DNA from: an uncultured Lachnospiraceae bacterium
Lineage (GTDB): Bacteria > Bacillota > Clostridia > Lachnospirales > Lachnospiraceae
Direction: 5' to 3'
Length of the DNA stretch: 64,000 nt
Assembly: GCA_910588965.1 (NCBI GenBank)
Contig: CAJUSO010000011.1
Coordinates: 9,749 to 73,748, forward strand
A program made the position numbers and the translations under genes. Of the stretch, positions 8,188 through 17,911 are shown piece after piece. Position 1 is the first letter of the stretch; the number at the start of each line of letters is the position of its first letter. The notes under the pieces are model-generated. The model had not been told where the DNA came from and made no database searches. It worked only from the letters and a program-made list of their open reading frames with translations.

Positions 8188-9867
8188 TTAGACCCTTAAT
8201 TTAAACCGGTGCACAGCCACCTTCAGTTCCTCTGCCTGCCCCATCAGGCTTCTGGCTGAATCCACGGATTTCTCTGCAGTAGAAGCATTTGTCTGCACGA
8301 CTTCTGCAATCTGCTCCATCCCCTGGGTCAGCTGGTGGAGCGCCTGGGACTGCTGGGTAGCGGATTCTGCGATTTCTTCTATTAAATCTGTTGCCTTTTT
8401 GGCTCCAACCATGACGCCGGCTAAAGCAGTCGTGGTCTCGGAGGTCAGGTCCGTCCCTTGCTTAATCATCCGGATAGAATTTTCAATCAATTCTGTAATA
8501 TCCTTAGCGGAAGTAGCGCTCTTGTTGGCCAGGCTCTGTACTTCCTCAGCCACCACGGCAAACCCCTTTCCGGCTTCCCCGGCGCGGGCAGCCTCAACAG
8601 CCGCGTTTAAAGCCAGGATATTGGTCTGGAAGGAGATATCCTCAATGGTCTTAATGATCCCGCCAATCTGCTGGGAAGCAGTGGAGATATCCTCCATGGC
8701 ACGGGTCAGGTCTTCCATCTTCCCATTGCTGTACATCAATTGCTGTGCAGCGGCGGTAGAGCACTCGCGGGCTTCATTGGCGTCTGCAGAGGTACGGTCC
8801 ACTTCGGTGGACAGTTCCTGGATGCTGGCAGACAGTTCCTGTACGGCAGAGGCCTGCGCCACCGCGCCGCTGGAGAGGATCTGCGCGTCTGAAGTCATCC
8901 GTTCCGACTCATGGGCCACCTGTTCAGCCGTGTCATTGATACGCAGCAGGGCATTGTTCAAAGAATCCAGGATTTGGCGCATTGCATTCTGGATGGGGAG
9001 GAATTCCCCGCGGTAATCGTCTGTAATGGACAAGTCCATATTGCCCTGCGCAATTTCTGCCAGCTTGCTGTCAATGTCATTTATGTATTTTTTCAGCTCC
9101 CGCTTGGTCTCGTGGATGGATTCCACCAGGCGCCCGATTTCAGAGGTATCCGGCTGCAGGGAGAAGTCTGCGGAAAGGTTTCCTTGGGAGATTTCCCCCA
9201 TCTGACGTTTTACGGCATGGACAGGGCGCAGGAGCTTGCGGTTGATGATAAATACGATGGAAAGCTGTATCAAGGCCACAAGGATTAGTGCAAGGATTAT
9301 AAAATCACGGGTGGAGTCCTGCTGCTTGCCCAGATGGCTGATTTCCTCGGCAGTCCTCATATTCAGGGTATCTAAGAACTGTTCTTTCAGGGCGTTTATC
9401 TTGGTGATGGCAGTGTTGTAGCCGGAGCCATAGACATAGTCCAGGGCATCCTGAAGGTTCCCATCCTGTACGTTATCCATAGCTTCTTCTTCTAAGGGGA
9501 CCAGGCTGTTGGAAAGGCTGGACATCTCGTCAATCATCGCCTGTTCTTCTGTGGTGATGCCGATTTCCTGCATGGCGGCAACGCCTTTGTCCCGGTTTTT
9601 TAAGGTGTCCACTTCCTTCCAGTAATTGTCATAATGCTCTTGCTTGCCTGTGGCAGAAAAAGCCCTCACCTCATTGGTCAGGTAAGCGGATCCGTTCATA
9701 AAACGGTTGGCATTCTGAGTCAATTCGAAACGCTCATCGTTGGCAGTATTGAGCTGCTTACTGACACGGTTGTAAGAAAACAGGCTCACTGCAATAAAAA
9801 CCAGCGTTAAAATTGAGATAGCGTTTAAAATAAGGGTTAATGTTGATTGGTTCATAGCTTTTTTCAT
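8188..9867 (-). CDS. Methyl-accepting chemotaxis protein
   Basis: The 559-residue receptor has an N-terminal membrane segment (about 10-30), a helical extracytoplasmic domain of the four-helix-bundle type, a second membrane segment (about 188-210), a HAMP region, and a long cytoplasmic coiled-coil. The signalling tip is clear: NAAVEAARAGEAGKGF followed by VVAEEVQSLA, which contacts CheA/CheW. It senses an external ligand and signals to the chemotaxis kinase; the ligand is unknown. No other chemotaxis gene is nearby. A TTGATA/TAAACT promoter lies about 220 bases upstream on the same strand. Confidence 0.95.
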   Translation of the reverse strand: MKKAMNQSTLTLILNAISILTLVFIAVSLFSYNRVSKQLNTANDERFELTQNANRFMNGSAYLTNEVRAFSATGKQEHYDNYWKEVDTLKNRDKGVAAMQEIGITTEEQAMIDEMSSLSNSLVPLEEEAMDNVQDGNLQDALDYVYGSGYNTAITKINALKEQFLDTLNMRTAEEISHLGKQQDSTRDFIILALILVALIQLSIVFIINRKLLRPVHAVKRQMGEISQGNLSADFSLQPDTSEIGRLVESIHETKRELKKYINDIDSKLAEIAQGNMDLSITDDYRGEFLPIQNAMRQILDSLNNALLRINDTAEQVAHESERMTSDAQILSSGAVAQASAVQELSASIQELSTEVDRTSADANEARECSTAAAQQLMYSNGKMEDLTRAMEDISTASQQIGGIIKTIEDISFQTNILALNAAVEAARAGEAGKGFAVVAEEVQSLANKSATSAKDITELIENSIRMIKQGTDLTSETTTALAGVMVGAKKATDLIEEIAESATQQSQALHQLTQGMEQIAEVVQTNASTAEKSVDSARSLMGQAEELKVAVHRFKLRV

Positions 9868-10198
9868 AGTTGGCCACTCCTTCCAGTGCAGGATTAAAGC
9901 AGAAAGCTGTCCTCTGCCCTTGCTGCGTATTCAATTTAACCTAATTCCGTAAACAACGGGGGGCAGATGTGCCTGTGCAGGGTTTTGGCGGCCGCTGCCG
10001 TCCGGTCAGGTTGGGATGCCTTTTCCAGTCAAAAAACACAGGTTTTTTAAGATTGGAAAAGTTTTGTTAAAAAGCTGCATAGTTCTAGTTTACAAAAATT
10101 AAAGGAAAATATCAAGACATTTCATGAAAAATCCGGATGGAATTATGTGGTTGCCGATAACGGCCAGGGGAAGCGCCGGGGCGGCTTGGCCATGGGGC
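9868..10198 (-). other. Upstream region of the chemotaxis gene
   Basis: There is no gene here. It holds the promoter listed separately and a leader of about 220 bases with a G+C-rich central part (about 9985-10020). I compared it with c-di-GMP and glycine riboswitch cores from memory and saw no match. Confidence 0.4.
10087..10115 (-). promoter_or_regulatory. Probable sigma-A promoter of the chemotaxis receptor
   Basis: Read on the minus strand: TTGATA (10115-10110), 17 bases, TAAACT (10092-10087). It lies in A+T-rich sequence, in contrast to the G+C-rich leader downstream. I saw no sigma-D (flagellar) motif in the right orientation. Confidence 0.5.
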
Positions 10199-10202
10199 GC
10201 AA

Positions 10203-10248
10203 AAAGCCCCTCCGGAACAGGTTAGGCTGTTTTGGAGGGGCTTTTCGG
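10203..10248 (-). terminator. Rho-independent terminator after the ABC-F gene
   Basis: The arms AAAGCCCCTCC and GGAGGGGCTTT flank a loop of about 20 bases. On the minus strand the hairpin runs into TTTTTGCG, as expected for a terminator of the minus-strand ABC-F gene ending at 10256. Confidence 0.8.
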
Positions 10249-10255
10249 AATCCTG

Positions 10256-11896
10256 CTAATCGTCTTCTTCCTGCGCATTGCTGGTAGAATATACCTGCCG
10301 TTTCCTGGCCATCTCGTCGCTCTCTAAATATTCATCGTAAGTGGTAATCTTGTCAATCATCCCCCCATTAGGCAGGAACTCAATAATCCGGTTGGCTGTC
10401 GTCTGCACGACCTGATGGTCGCGGGAGGCAAATAAGATTACCCCAGGGAATTTGATCAGCCCGTTGTTCAAGGCCGTAATTGATTCCATATCCAAATGGT
10501 CTGTGGGCTCGTCTAAAATCAGCGCATTGGCCCCCATAATCATCATACGGGACAAAAGCACCCGGACCTTCTCCCCTCCGGACAGGACCTTCATCTTCTT
10601 CACCCCGTCATCCCCGGCAAAGAGCATCCTGCCCAAGAAGCCCCGCACATAGGTGGCGTCCTTAATTTCCGAATACTGTGTCAGCCATTCTACAATCTGC
10701 AGGTCCGTATCAAAAATTGCCGTATTATCTTTGGGGAAATAGGACTGGCTCGTGGTAACCCCCCACTTGTAATTCCCTTCGTCCGGCTCCATTTCCCCAG
10801 CCAGGATCTGGAACAGTGTGGTCTTGGCCAATTCATTGCTCCCCACAAAGGCAATCTTGTCATTGTGCCCCATGATAAAAGACACATTGTCCAAGACCTT
10901 CACCCCGTCAATGGTCTTGCTTAAGTTCTCTACGGTAAGCACTTCATTCCCAATTTCACGGTTGGGGCGGAAATCAATATAAGGGTACTTCCGGCTGGAA
11001 GGCTTAATCTCATCCAGCTGTATCTTCTCCAAGGCTTTTTTCCTGGAAGTAGCCTGCTTGGACTTAGAGGCATTCGCCGAGAACCGGGAAATGAATTCCT
11101 GCAGTTCTTTTATCTTCTCTTCTTTTTTCTTATTGGCTTCCTTCATCTGCTTAATCAAAAGCTGGCTGGATTCATACCAGAAATCATAATTCCCCGCATA
11201 GAGCTGGATTTTGGCATAGTCAATATCCGCCGTATGGGTGCACACCTTATTCAAAAAGTACCTGTCATGGGATACTACGATGACGGTGTTTTCAAAATTA
11301 ATCAGGAATTCCTCCAGCCAGGCGATGGCATCCAGATCCAAATGGTTGGTAGGCTCATCCAGCAGCAGGATATCCGGGTTCCCAAACAGCGCCTGCGCCA
11401 GCAGTACCTTTACCTTCAGCTCGCTGGCGATATCTTTCATAATGGCAGTATGCAGGTCCGTCTCAATCCCCAGGCCATTCAGAAGCTGCGCCGCGTCCGA
11501 TTCCGCATTCCATCCATCCATCTCTGCAAATTCGGCCTCTAATTCGCTGGCCCGTATGCCGTCCTCATCTGAAAAATCCTCCTTCATATAGATGGCGTCT
11601 TTTTCCTTCATAATGTCATACAGCCGCTGGTTCCCCATGATGACCGTATCCAGCACAGAAAACCCGTCATACTTAAAATGGTCCTGCTGCAAAAAGGAAA
11701 GCCGTTCCCCCGGCGTGATAAAAATATCCCCCTTGGTAGGCTCCAGCTGCCCGTTTAAAATCTTGAGGAAGGTGGACTTCCCAGCCCCGTTCGCCCCAAT
11801 CAGCCCATAACAGTTCCCCTCTGTGAATTTGATATTCACATCTTCAAATAAAGCCTTTTTCCCAATCCTGAGAGTCACATTATTTGCACTAATCAT
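10256..11896 (-). CDS. ABC-F family ATPase, YkpA/YbiT type
   Basis: The 546-residue protein has two fused ATP-binding domains and no membrane segment, joined by the charged ABC-F linker (about 240-300, KKKEEKIKELQ, SANASKSKQATSRKK). Domain 1 has GANGAGKST, LLLDEPTNHLD and VVSHDR. ABC-F proteins act on the ribosome, in translation control or antibiotic protection. Three sites differ from what I recall of the family: the first signature region reads IASELKVKV where the close relative YkpA has an LSGNEKVRV-like motif; the second Walker B extension is EPTDHLD rather than EPTNHLD; and the second H-switch is ASRDHQ rather than ASHDHQ. The second Walker A, NELAKTT, is normal for this subfamily. The frame is intact. 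Confidence 0.92.
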   Translation of the reverse strand: MISANNVTLRIGKKALFEDVNIKFTEGNCYGLIGANGAGKSTFLKILNGQLEPTKGDIFITPGERLSFLQQDHFKYDGFSVLDTVIMGNQRLYDIMKEKDAIYMKEDFSDEDGIRASELEAEFAEMDGWNAESDAAQLLNGLGIETDLHTAIMKDIASELKVKVLLAQALFGNPDILLLDEPTNHLDLDAIAWLEEFLINFENTVIVVSHDRYFLNKVCTHTADIDYAKIQLYAGNYDFWYESSQLLIKQMKEANKKKEEKIKELQEFISRFSANASKSKQATSRKKALEKIQLDEIKPSSRKYPYIDFRPNREIGNEVLTVENLSKTIDGVKVLDNVSFIMGHNDKIAFVGSNELAKTTLFQILAGEMEPDEGNYKWGVTTSQSYFPKDNTAIFDTDLQIVEWLTQYSEIKDATYVRGFLGRMLFAGDDGVKKMKVLSGGEKVRVLLSRMMIMGANALILDEPTDHLDMESITALNNGLIKFPGVILFASRDHQVVQTTANRIIEFLPNGGMIDKITTYDEYLESDEMARKRQVYSTSNAQEEDD

Positions 11897-11977
11897 CTTC
11901 TATACACCTTTCTGAACCTGCTTAAATTTTCTACCCGGAAATGGATCTTAACCCAGACGCGTCTGCAATCTTTTTCT

Positions 11978-12005
11978 ATTTTACAGGAAATCCGTTATTT
12001 TGCAA
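11978..12005 (-). promoter_or_regulatory. Probable promoter of the ABC-F gene
   Basis: On the minus strand: TTGCAA (12005-12000), 16 bases, TAAAAT (11983-11978), about 80 bases before the ABC-F start. Confidence 0.45.
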
Positions 12006-12126
12006 GGTATTTTTTAAAAAAAGTGGATTTTGCCAGGGCGCCGCATGGCTGGCAGGGGGGCTTGCCTGCCCATAGCCGCATCCCTTCCGTGTTCCCAGAA
12101 AAATACACGAAAAAAGCCGAAACCCC

Positions 12127-12155
12127 TTGATTTTTTCCTTCATAATTATTATAGT
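12127..12155 (+). promoter_or_regulatory. Probable sigma-A promoter of PFOR
   Basis: TTGATT (12127-12132), 17 bases, TATAGT (12150-12155), about 80 bases before the PFOR start. The surrounding A+T-rich tract would favour strong transcription. Confidence 0.6.
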
Positions 12156-12233
12156 ATAAAAGAAGGAAAATTCTGCATACGGCAGCAAGCGGTATGCACA
12201 GATTCCACAAATTCAGGCAGGAGGGAAAATCCA

Positions 12234-15200
12234 ATGAAAAGATCTATGAAAACCATGGATGGCAACCACGCAGCAGCACATGCTTCCTATGCATATACCG
12301 ATGTTGCGGCCATCTACCCCATCACTCCTTCATCTGTTATGGCAGAAGCTACTGATGAATGGGCAACCCAGGGCAGGAAGAACATCTTTGGCCAGACCGT
12401 ACAGGTGACAGAGATGCAGTCCGAGGCAGGCGCTGCAGGTACGGTGCACGGCTCTTTGGCAGCAGGCGCACTGACCACGACCTACACAGCATCCCAAGGT
12501 TTGCTGCTGATGATCCCGAACCTTTACAAAATTGCCGGTGAAGGGCTTCCAGGCGTATTCAACGTATCTGCGCGCTGCGTTGCAACCCATGCGCTGAACA
12601 TCTTCGGCGACCATTCCGATGTATATGCCTGCCGCCAGACTGGTGCAGCAATGCTCTGCGAGTCCTCCGTACAGGAAGTTATGGACTTAACGCCGGTAGC
12701 ACATTGCGCAGGTTTGGAAGGGCACCTTCCCTTCATCAACTTCTTTGATGGGTTCCGTACTTCCCATGAGATCCAGAAAATTGAGACATGGGATTACGAA
12801 GATTTGAAAGACATGGTAGATTTGGATGCCATCGATGCATTCCGCAAGAACGCATTGAACCCGAACCACCCACGTCAGGACGGTTCCGCACAGAACCCGG
12901 ATATCTTCTTCCAGACCAGGGAGTCCTGCAACTCCACATACGATGCTTTGCCGGCAATCGTACAGAAATATATGGACAAGGTCAATGAGAAGATTGGGAC
13001 AGACTATAAGCTGTTCAACTACTATGGCGCTGCTGATGCCGATAGGGTTATCATCGCTATGGGTTCCGTATGCGATACCATTGATGAGACAATTGACTAC
13101 TTAATGGCAAAGGGCGAGAAGGTCGGCGTTGTAAAGGTACGCCTGTACCGTCCGTTCTGCAAGGAGGCTTTGATTGCAGCTATCCCTGAGACTGTTAAGA
13201 TGATTGCTGTATTAGACAGGACCAAAGAGCCAGGATCCCTTGGCGAGCCATTATACTTAGACGTTGTTGCCGCACTGAAGGGCAGCAAGTTTGACGCTGT
13301 GAAGATTACCAGCGGCCGTTATGGCTTGGGCTCCAAGGATACTACACCTGGCCAGATTATCGCTGTATATAACAACACTGAGAAAGAAAGGTTCACCATC
13401 GGTATCTATGACGATGTGACCAACCTTTCCCTGGAGGTAAAGGAAGACCCAGTTACCACGCCGGAAGGCACCATCAACTGCAAGTTCTGGGGCCTTGGCG
13501 CAGACGGTACGGTTGGCGCGAACAAGAACTCCATCAAGATTATTGGTGACAATACAGACATGTATGCACAGGCTTACTTTGACTATGACTCCAAGAAGTC
13601 CGGCGGCGTTACCATGTCCCACCTGCGTTTCGGTAAGAAGGCCATCAAGTCCACTTACCTGATTAAGCAGGCGAATTTCGTAGCTTGCCACAACCCTGCC
13701 TATGTACGCAAGTACAACATGGTACAGGAATTAGTGCCAGGCGGCAAATTCCTCCTGAACTGCTCCTGGAGCCCGGAAGAGCTTGAGAACCATCTGCCAG
13801 GACAGGTAAAGAGGTATATCGCTGAGAACAACATCGAATTCTATACCATCGACGGTATCAAGATTGGTAAGGAAATCGGCCTTGGCGGGCGTATCAACAC
13901 CGTGCTCCAGTCTGCATTCTTCAAGCTGGCTGACATTATCCCGGAAGAGCGCGCGATTGAGCTTATGAAGGCTGCTGCAAAAGCAACTTATGGCAAGAAG
14001 GGCGACAAGATTGTACAGATGAACTACGATGCTATCGATGCCGGCGCAACGGGCGTTGTGAAAATCGAAGTTCCTGCAAGCTGGAAAGATGCCCAGGATG
14101 AGAGCTTTGCACAGGTTGCAACCGGAGAGCGGAAAGATGTTGTTGATTTCGTAAATGATATCCAGATTCCAGTAAACGGCCAGGAAGGCAACAAGATCCC
14201 TGTATCCGTTGTGAAGAAATATGAAAATGGACAGACCCCATCTGGTTCCTCAGCATTTGAGAAGCGCGGCATTGCCGTAGACGTTCCTGTATGGAACCCA
14301 GAGAACTGTATCCAGTGTAATATCTGCGCCTATGTCTGCCCGCATGCCGTTATCCGTCCAGTCGCTATGACAGAGGATGAGGCTTCCAAGGTTCCGGAAG
14401 GGATGCAGGCGCTCCCAATGACAGGTATGCCAGAGTACAAGTTCAGCATGACGATTTCTGCCCTTGACTGTACCGGGTGCGGCTCCTGTGCAAATGTCTG
14501 CCCAGGCAAGAAGGGTGAGAAAGCCCTTACGATGCAGAACTGCGAGGCAAACGTTGGCGAGCAGGCTTACTTCGACTATGGCTTAACCGTAGGGAAGAAG
14601 ATTGACGTAGTAGAGAAATTCAAAGAGACAACCGTAAAGGGCTCCCAGTTCAAACAGCCGTTGCTTGAGTTCTCAGGCGCTTGCGGCGGATGCGGCGAGA
14701 CACCTTACGCAAAATTAATCACGCAGCTGTTCGGTGAGAGGATGTATATCGCAAATGCAACAGGATGTTCCTCCATCTGGGGTAACTCCTCACCGTCCAC
14801 ACCATATACCGTAAATGAAAGAGGACAAGGCCCGGCTTGGTCTAACTCCTTATTCGAGGATGCGGCAGAGTTCGGCTATGGTATGCTGTTAGCCCAGAAG
14901 GCAATCCGCGGCAAATTAAAATCCAAGGTAGAAGCCCTGGTCGCAGACGGCCACAATGCAGACGTTGCAGCAGCAGGGAAAGAATGGCTGGATACCTTCG
15001 GTGTCGGTGCCCTGAACGGGACAGCTACCGATAAGTTAGTGGCAGCATTAGAAGCCTGCGGATGCGATGCTTCCAAGGAAATCCTGGCTGAGAAAGACTT
15101 CCTGGCAAAGAAATCCCAGTGGGTATTCGGCGGCGACGGATGGGCATATGACATCGGCTTCGGCGGCGTTGACCATATTTTAGCAAGCGGCCAGGATATC

Positions 15201-15770
15201 AACGTAATGGTATTCGATACTGAGGTTTACTCCAATACGGGCGGACAGTCCTCCAAGGCTACCCCGACCGGCGCTATCGCACAGTTCGCAGCAGGCGGCA
15301 AAGAAGTGAAGAAGAAAGACCTTGCTTCCATCGCTATGAGCTACGGCTATGTATACGTGGCACAGATTGCTATGGGCGCTGATTACAACCAGTGCGTAAA
15401 GGCAATCGCAGAGGCAGAGGCATATCCAGGGCCATCCCTCATTATCGCTTACGCTCCATGTATCAACCACGGCATCAAGATTGGCATGAGCAAAGCCCAG
15501 ACCGAAGAGAAGAATGCTGTAGAGGCAGGTTACTGGCATAACTTCCGCTTCAACCCACAGCTGAAGAAGGAAGGCAAGGCTGCATTCTCCTTAGACAGCA
15601 AGGCTCCGACAGGCGATTACAAGGCATTCTTAAACGGCGAAGTACGTTACAATGCCCTTGCAAGGTTCAACCCGGAAAGAGCAGAAGAACTGTTTGCAGT
15701 TTCCGAGCAGAACGCAAAAGAGCGTTATGAATATCTGAATAAATTGATTACCTTATACGGCGAGAACTAA
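12234..15770 (+). CDS. nifJ: Pyruvate:ferredoxin (flavodoxin) oxidoreductase
   Basis: The ATG at 12234 follows GGCAGGAGGG and gives 1178 residues, the usual length of the single-chain enzyme; the extra 68 upstream codons are not family sequence. The protein decarboxylates pyruvate to acetyl-CoA and reduces ferredoxin. Domains in order are the pyrimidine-binding domain (YPITPSSVMAE near the start), domain II, the gamma-type domain, an EKR region, two ferredoxin clusters (CIQCNICAYVCP at about 690, CTGCGSCANVCP at about 745), then the TPP-binding domain with GGDGWAYDIGFGG and the NTGGQSS motif. The codon pattern looks more uniform than in neighbouring genes, as expected for a very highly expressed catabolic enzyme. 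Confidence 0.97.
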   Translation: MKRSMKTMDGNHAAAHASYAYTDVAAIYPITPSSVMAEATDEWATQGRKNIFGQTVQVTEMQSEAGAAGTVHGSLAAGALTTTYTASQGLLLMIPNLYKIAGEGLPGVFNVSARCVATHALNIFGDHSDVYACRQTGAAMLCESSVQEVMDLTPVAHCAGLEGHLPFINFFDGFRTSHEIQKIETWDYEDLKDMVDLDAIDAFRKNALNPNHPRQDGSAQNPDIFFQTRESCNSTYDALPAIVQKYMDKVNEKIGTDYKLFNYYGAADADRVIIAMGSVCDTIDETIDYLMAKGEKVGVVKVRLYRPFCKEALIAAIPETVKMIAVLDRTKEPGSLGEPLYLDVVAALKGSKFDAVKITSGRYGLGSKDTTPGQIIAVYNNTEKERFTIGIYDDVTNLSLEVKEDPVTTPEGTINCKFWGLGADGTVGANKNSIKIIGDNTDMYAQAYFDYDSKKSGGVTMSHLRFGKKAIKSTYLIKQANFVACHNPAYVRKYNMVQELVPGGKFLLNCSWSPEELENHLPGQVKRYIAENNIEFYTIDGIKIGKEIGLGGRINTVLQSAFFKLADIIPEERAIELMKAAAKATYGKKGDKIVQMNYDAIDAGATGVVKIEVPASWKDAQDESFAQVATGERKDVVDFVNDIQIPVNGQEGNKIPVSVVKKYENGQTPSGSSAFEKRGIAVDVPVWNPENCIQCNICAYVCPHAVIRPVAMTEDEASKVPEGMQALPMTGMPEYKFSMTISALDCTGCGSCANVCPGKKGEKALTMQNCEANVGEQAYFDYGLTVGKKIDVVEKFKETTVKGSQFKQPLLEFSGACGGCGETPYAKLITQLFGERMYIANATGCSSIWGNSSPSTPYTVNERGQGPAWSNSLFEDAAEFGYGMLLAQKAIRGKLKSKVEALVADGHNADVAAAGKEWLDTFGVGALNGTATDKLVAALEACGCDASKEILAEKDFLAKKSQWVFGGDGWAYDIGFGGVDHILASGQDINVMVFDTEVYSNTGGQSSKATPTGAIAQFAAGGKEVKKKDLASIAMSYGYVYVAQIAMGADYNQCVKAIAEAEAYPGPSLIIAYAPCINHGIKIGMSKAQTEEKNAVEAGYWHNFRFNPQLKKEGKAAFSLDSKAPTGDYKAFLNGEVRYNALARFNPERAEELFAVSEQNAKERYEYLNKLITLYGEN

Positions 15771-15829
15771 AGCCAGGTAAGGGATTTAATGGCTCTTTGG
15801 CTGGGGGAATCCCAAGCCAGGGGGTAGGA

Positions 15830-15869
15830 GGCACTTCCGGGATCCAAGGGATTCTGGGGGTGCCTTTTT
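15830..15869 (+). terminator. Rho-independent terminator of PFOR
   Basis: The arms GGCACTTCC and a GGGGGTGCC-like partner enclose a short loop, followed by TTTTT at 15865-15869. It lies about 60 bases after the PFOR stop codon. Confidence 0.75.
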
Positions 15870-16142
15870 GTTTCATAGGAAAGTGCGTCCTATGAAACAA
15901 AAACCCTCCGGGGGATGCGCACCCGCACACTAGGTAAAAGATTGCTTCGCAATTGTGCTCGGCGCGTCAAAGCGTGCAACCCCCTCAAGATTGAGGGGAT
16001 AGGGGAGTTGAAGCGGGCTTGCCCGTTTTATTCTTTTCATAGGAAGGACCATGTTGCTGTAAAGCGTGAAAGTCCATGAAAAGCAGTAGTAGGATTTTGT
16101 GATATCTGCTATAATGAAAGGGACATTATGTGAGGTGATAGG
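15870..16142 (+). other. Structured non-coding region before the AAA-ATPase gene
   Basis: This stretch has no plausible gene but several local inverted repeats. TTTCATAGGA pairs with TCCTATGAAA (15871-15897), GATTGCTTCGCAAT is a short stem-loop, CCCCTCAAGATTGAGGGG is a tight hairpin (about 15982-15999), and GCGGGCTTGCCCG followed by TTTTATTCTTTT (about 16013-16036) looks like a terminator. TTTCATAGGA recurs in part near 16035. A TATAAT at 16110-16115 could be the -10 of the downstream gene; no good -35 is visible. Confidence 0.45.
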
Positions 16143-17849
16143 ATGGAAACCAGGAAAAAGAAACTTCCAATCGGGATTGAGAATTTTGAGGAATTACAGA
16201 CAGAAGGTTTTTACTATGTAGATAAGACAGGTTTTATTGCAGAACTTTTGGATCATTGGGCAAAGGTAAACCTATTTACGCGTCCGAGAAGGTTTGGAAA
16301 GTCTTTGAATATGAGCATGCTGAAAAGTTTTTTTGAGTTAGGCAGGGATAAAAGGATTTTCTGTAGGTTGAGGATATCGGAAGAGACGGCTCTTTGCGAA
16401 TCGTATATGGGTAAATTTCCGGTCATATCAGTTTCTTTAAAAGGGATGAACGCAGGCACTTATGAAAAAGCGCTTGAGATGGCAATCCAGATAATCCGCG
16501 CAGAAGCAAGGAGGTTCCAATATCTTTTGGACAGTGAACGCCTGTCTTGCTATGATAAGGATGCATTCTTGGCGCTTTTACGGGAACATATGAATGAGGG
16601 CGTTCTGTGCGGCAGCCTGAAAGTCCTGTCAGAACTTTTGGAAAAGCACCATAACCGTAAGGTAATCCTGCTGGTTGACGAGTATGACGTGCCCTTGGCA
16701 AAAGCATTTGAACGGGGGTATTATGGCCAGATGGTGATGTTCATCCGGAATATGTTTGAATATGCACTGAAATCCAATGACAGCCTGAAATTTGCAGTAT
16801 TGACCGGATGTATGCGTATCTCGAAAGAAAGTATTTTTACGGGTTTAAATAATCTCAAGGTTTTGTCCGTAGCAGACGTCCCATTTGCTGGGTATTTTGG
16901 TTTTACGGACAGGGAAGTAAGGGAAATGTTGGGATATTATGGTTTCCAGGCGCATTATAATGAGATAAAGGAATGGTATGACGGGTATCAGTTCGGGGAG
17001 GCGGAAGTCTATTGCCCATGGGATGTAATCAATTATTGCGATGCCTTGCGGGGGGATCCAGATACACAGCCGAAGAATTACTGGGTGAATACCAGCAGCA
17101 ATGAAGCGGTCAGGCGCTTTATCCAGGAGTCGGATAAAGCAGCCGTCAGGCGTGAGATTGAAAAGCTGGTCGCAGGGGAGGAAATCACAAAGGAAATCCA
17201 TCAGGAACTGACATATAAAGAGATGTATGCTTCTGTTGATAACCTGTGGAGCGTTTTATTCACAACAGGATACCTTACCCAGAGAGGAAAACCAGAAGGG
17301 GACAGCTTCCGGCTGGCAATCCCGAATATGGAAATCCGGAACGTTTTTACGGCACAAATCATGGATTTTTTCAGGGAGAGCATACCAAAGCATGGGGAAG
17401 CATGGAGGGAATTCTGCCAAGCGTTGGAGAACGGTGAGCCAAAGCGGGTGGAAGAATTGTTGGGAGGATATCTGAAGCGGACAATCAGCATCCGTGACAC
17501 GTTTGTAAAAAAGCAAATGAAAGAAAATTTCTATCATGGTATCCTGCTGGGCATATTAGGGTTCCAGGATACATGGGGCGTGTCGTCAAATAAAGAATCT
17601 GGGGAGGGATATAGCGATATCTTGGTAGAAACAGAAGATGGGGAAACCGGCATTGTACTTGAACTGAAATATGCAGAGGATGGGAAACTGGATACAGCCT
17701 GCAAGAAGGCGTTGGAGCAGATCGGGCAGAAACGGTATGCAGAAGATCTTCTGGAGGAAGGGGTGGGGCATATCCTAAAATATGGGATTGCTTTCTACAA
17801 GAAGAAATGCCGGGTGGTGCTCGCCGAAGATGGAGGGGATAATCCATAA
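16143..17849 (+). CDS. AAA-ATPase-like / PD-(D/E)XK nuclease-fold protein
   Basis: The 568-residue protein pairs an N-terminal AAA-ATPase-like domain (PF09820 type) with a C-terminal PD-(D/E)XK nuclease-like domain (PF08011/DUF1703 type). It shows the family opening LPIGIENFEEL, FYYVDKT, the Walker A variant RPRRFGKS (about 49-56), Walker B VILLVDEYD (about 177), WYDGY, and at the C-terminus GYSDILVE followed by VLELKYA, giving the D, E and K of the nuclease core. These genes occur in many copies in gut Firmicutes and Bacteroidetes. Their function is unsettled; mobile or defence roles have been suggested. An AGGTGATAGG site precedes the ATG. The structured leader upstream may belong to the same unit. 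Confidence 0.88.
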   Translation: METRKKKLPIGIENFEELQTEGFYYVDKTGFIAELLDHWAKVNLFTRPRRFGKSLNMSMLKSFFELGRDKRIFCRLRISEETALCESYMGKFPVISVSLKGMNAGTYEKALEMAIQIIRAEARRFQYLLDSERLSCYDKDAFLALLREHMNEGVLCGSLKVLSELLEKHHNRKVILLVDEYDVPLAKAFERGYYGQMVMFIRNMFEYALKSNDSLKFAVLTGCMRISKESIFTGLNNLKVLSVADVPFAGYFGFTDREVREMLGYYGFQAHYNEIKEWYDGYQFGEAEVYCPWDVINYCDALRGDPDTQPKNYWVNTSSNEAVRRFIQESDKAAVRREIEKLVAGEEITKEIHQELTYKEMYASVDNLWSVLFTTGYLTQRGKPEGDSFRLAIPNMEIRNVFTAQIMDFFRESIPKHGEAWREFCQALENGEPKRVEELLGGYLKRTISIRDTFVKKQMKENFYHGILLGILGFQDTWGVSSNKESGEGYSDILVETEDGETGIVLELKYAEDGKLDTACKKALEQIGQKRYAEDLLEEGVGHILKYGIAFYKKKCRVVLAEDGGDNP

Positions 17850-17911
17850 ACCAAGGAAAAAGCAGGCGCCAAATAGGGACTGTTGGAAAGATTGGGAGGA
17901 AAAGACAGAAA

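Larger units (their letters stand above)
11897..12233. other. Divergent intergenic region between the ABC-F gene and PFOR
   Basis: There is no gene here. It holds one promoter for each direction, both listed separately, and an unremarkable G+C-rich stretch at about 12030-12090. Confidence 0.5.

Noticed and set aside
10256..11896. ABC-F gene considered a pseudogene because of altered motifs
   Set aside because: The frame, length and first-domain motifs are intact, so it is reported as a gene with a possibly weakened site.
12030..12233. Extended N-terminus of PFOR (68 extra codons)
   Set aside because: The added residues lack family similarity and span the predicted promoter; the ATG at 12234 has a strong ribosome binding site.
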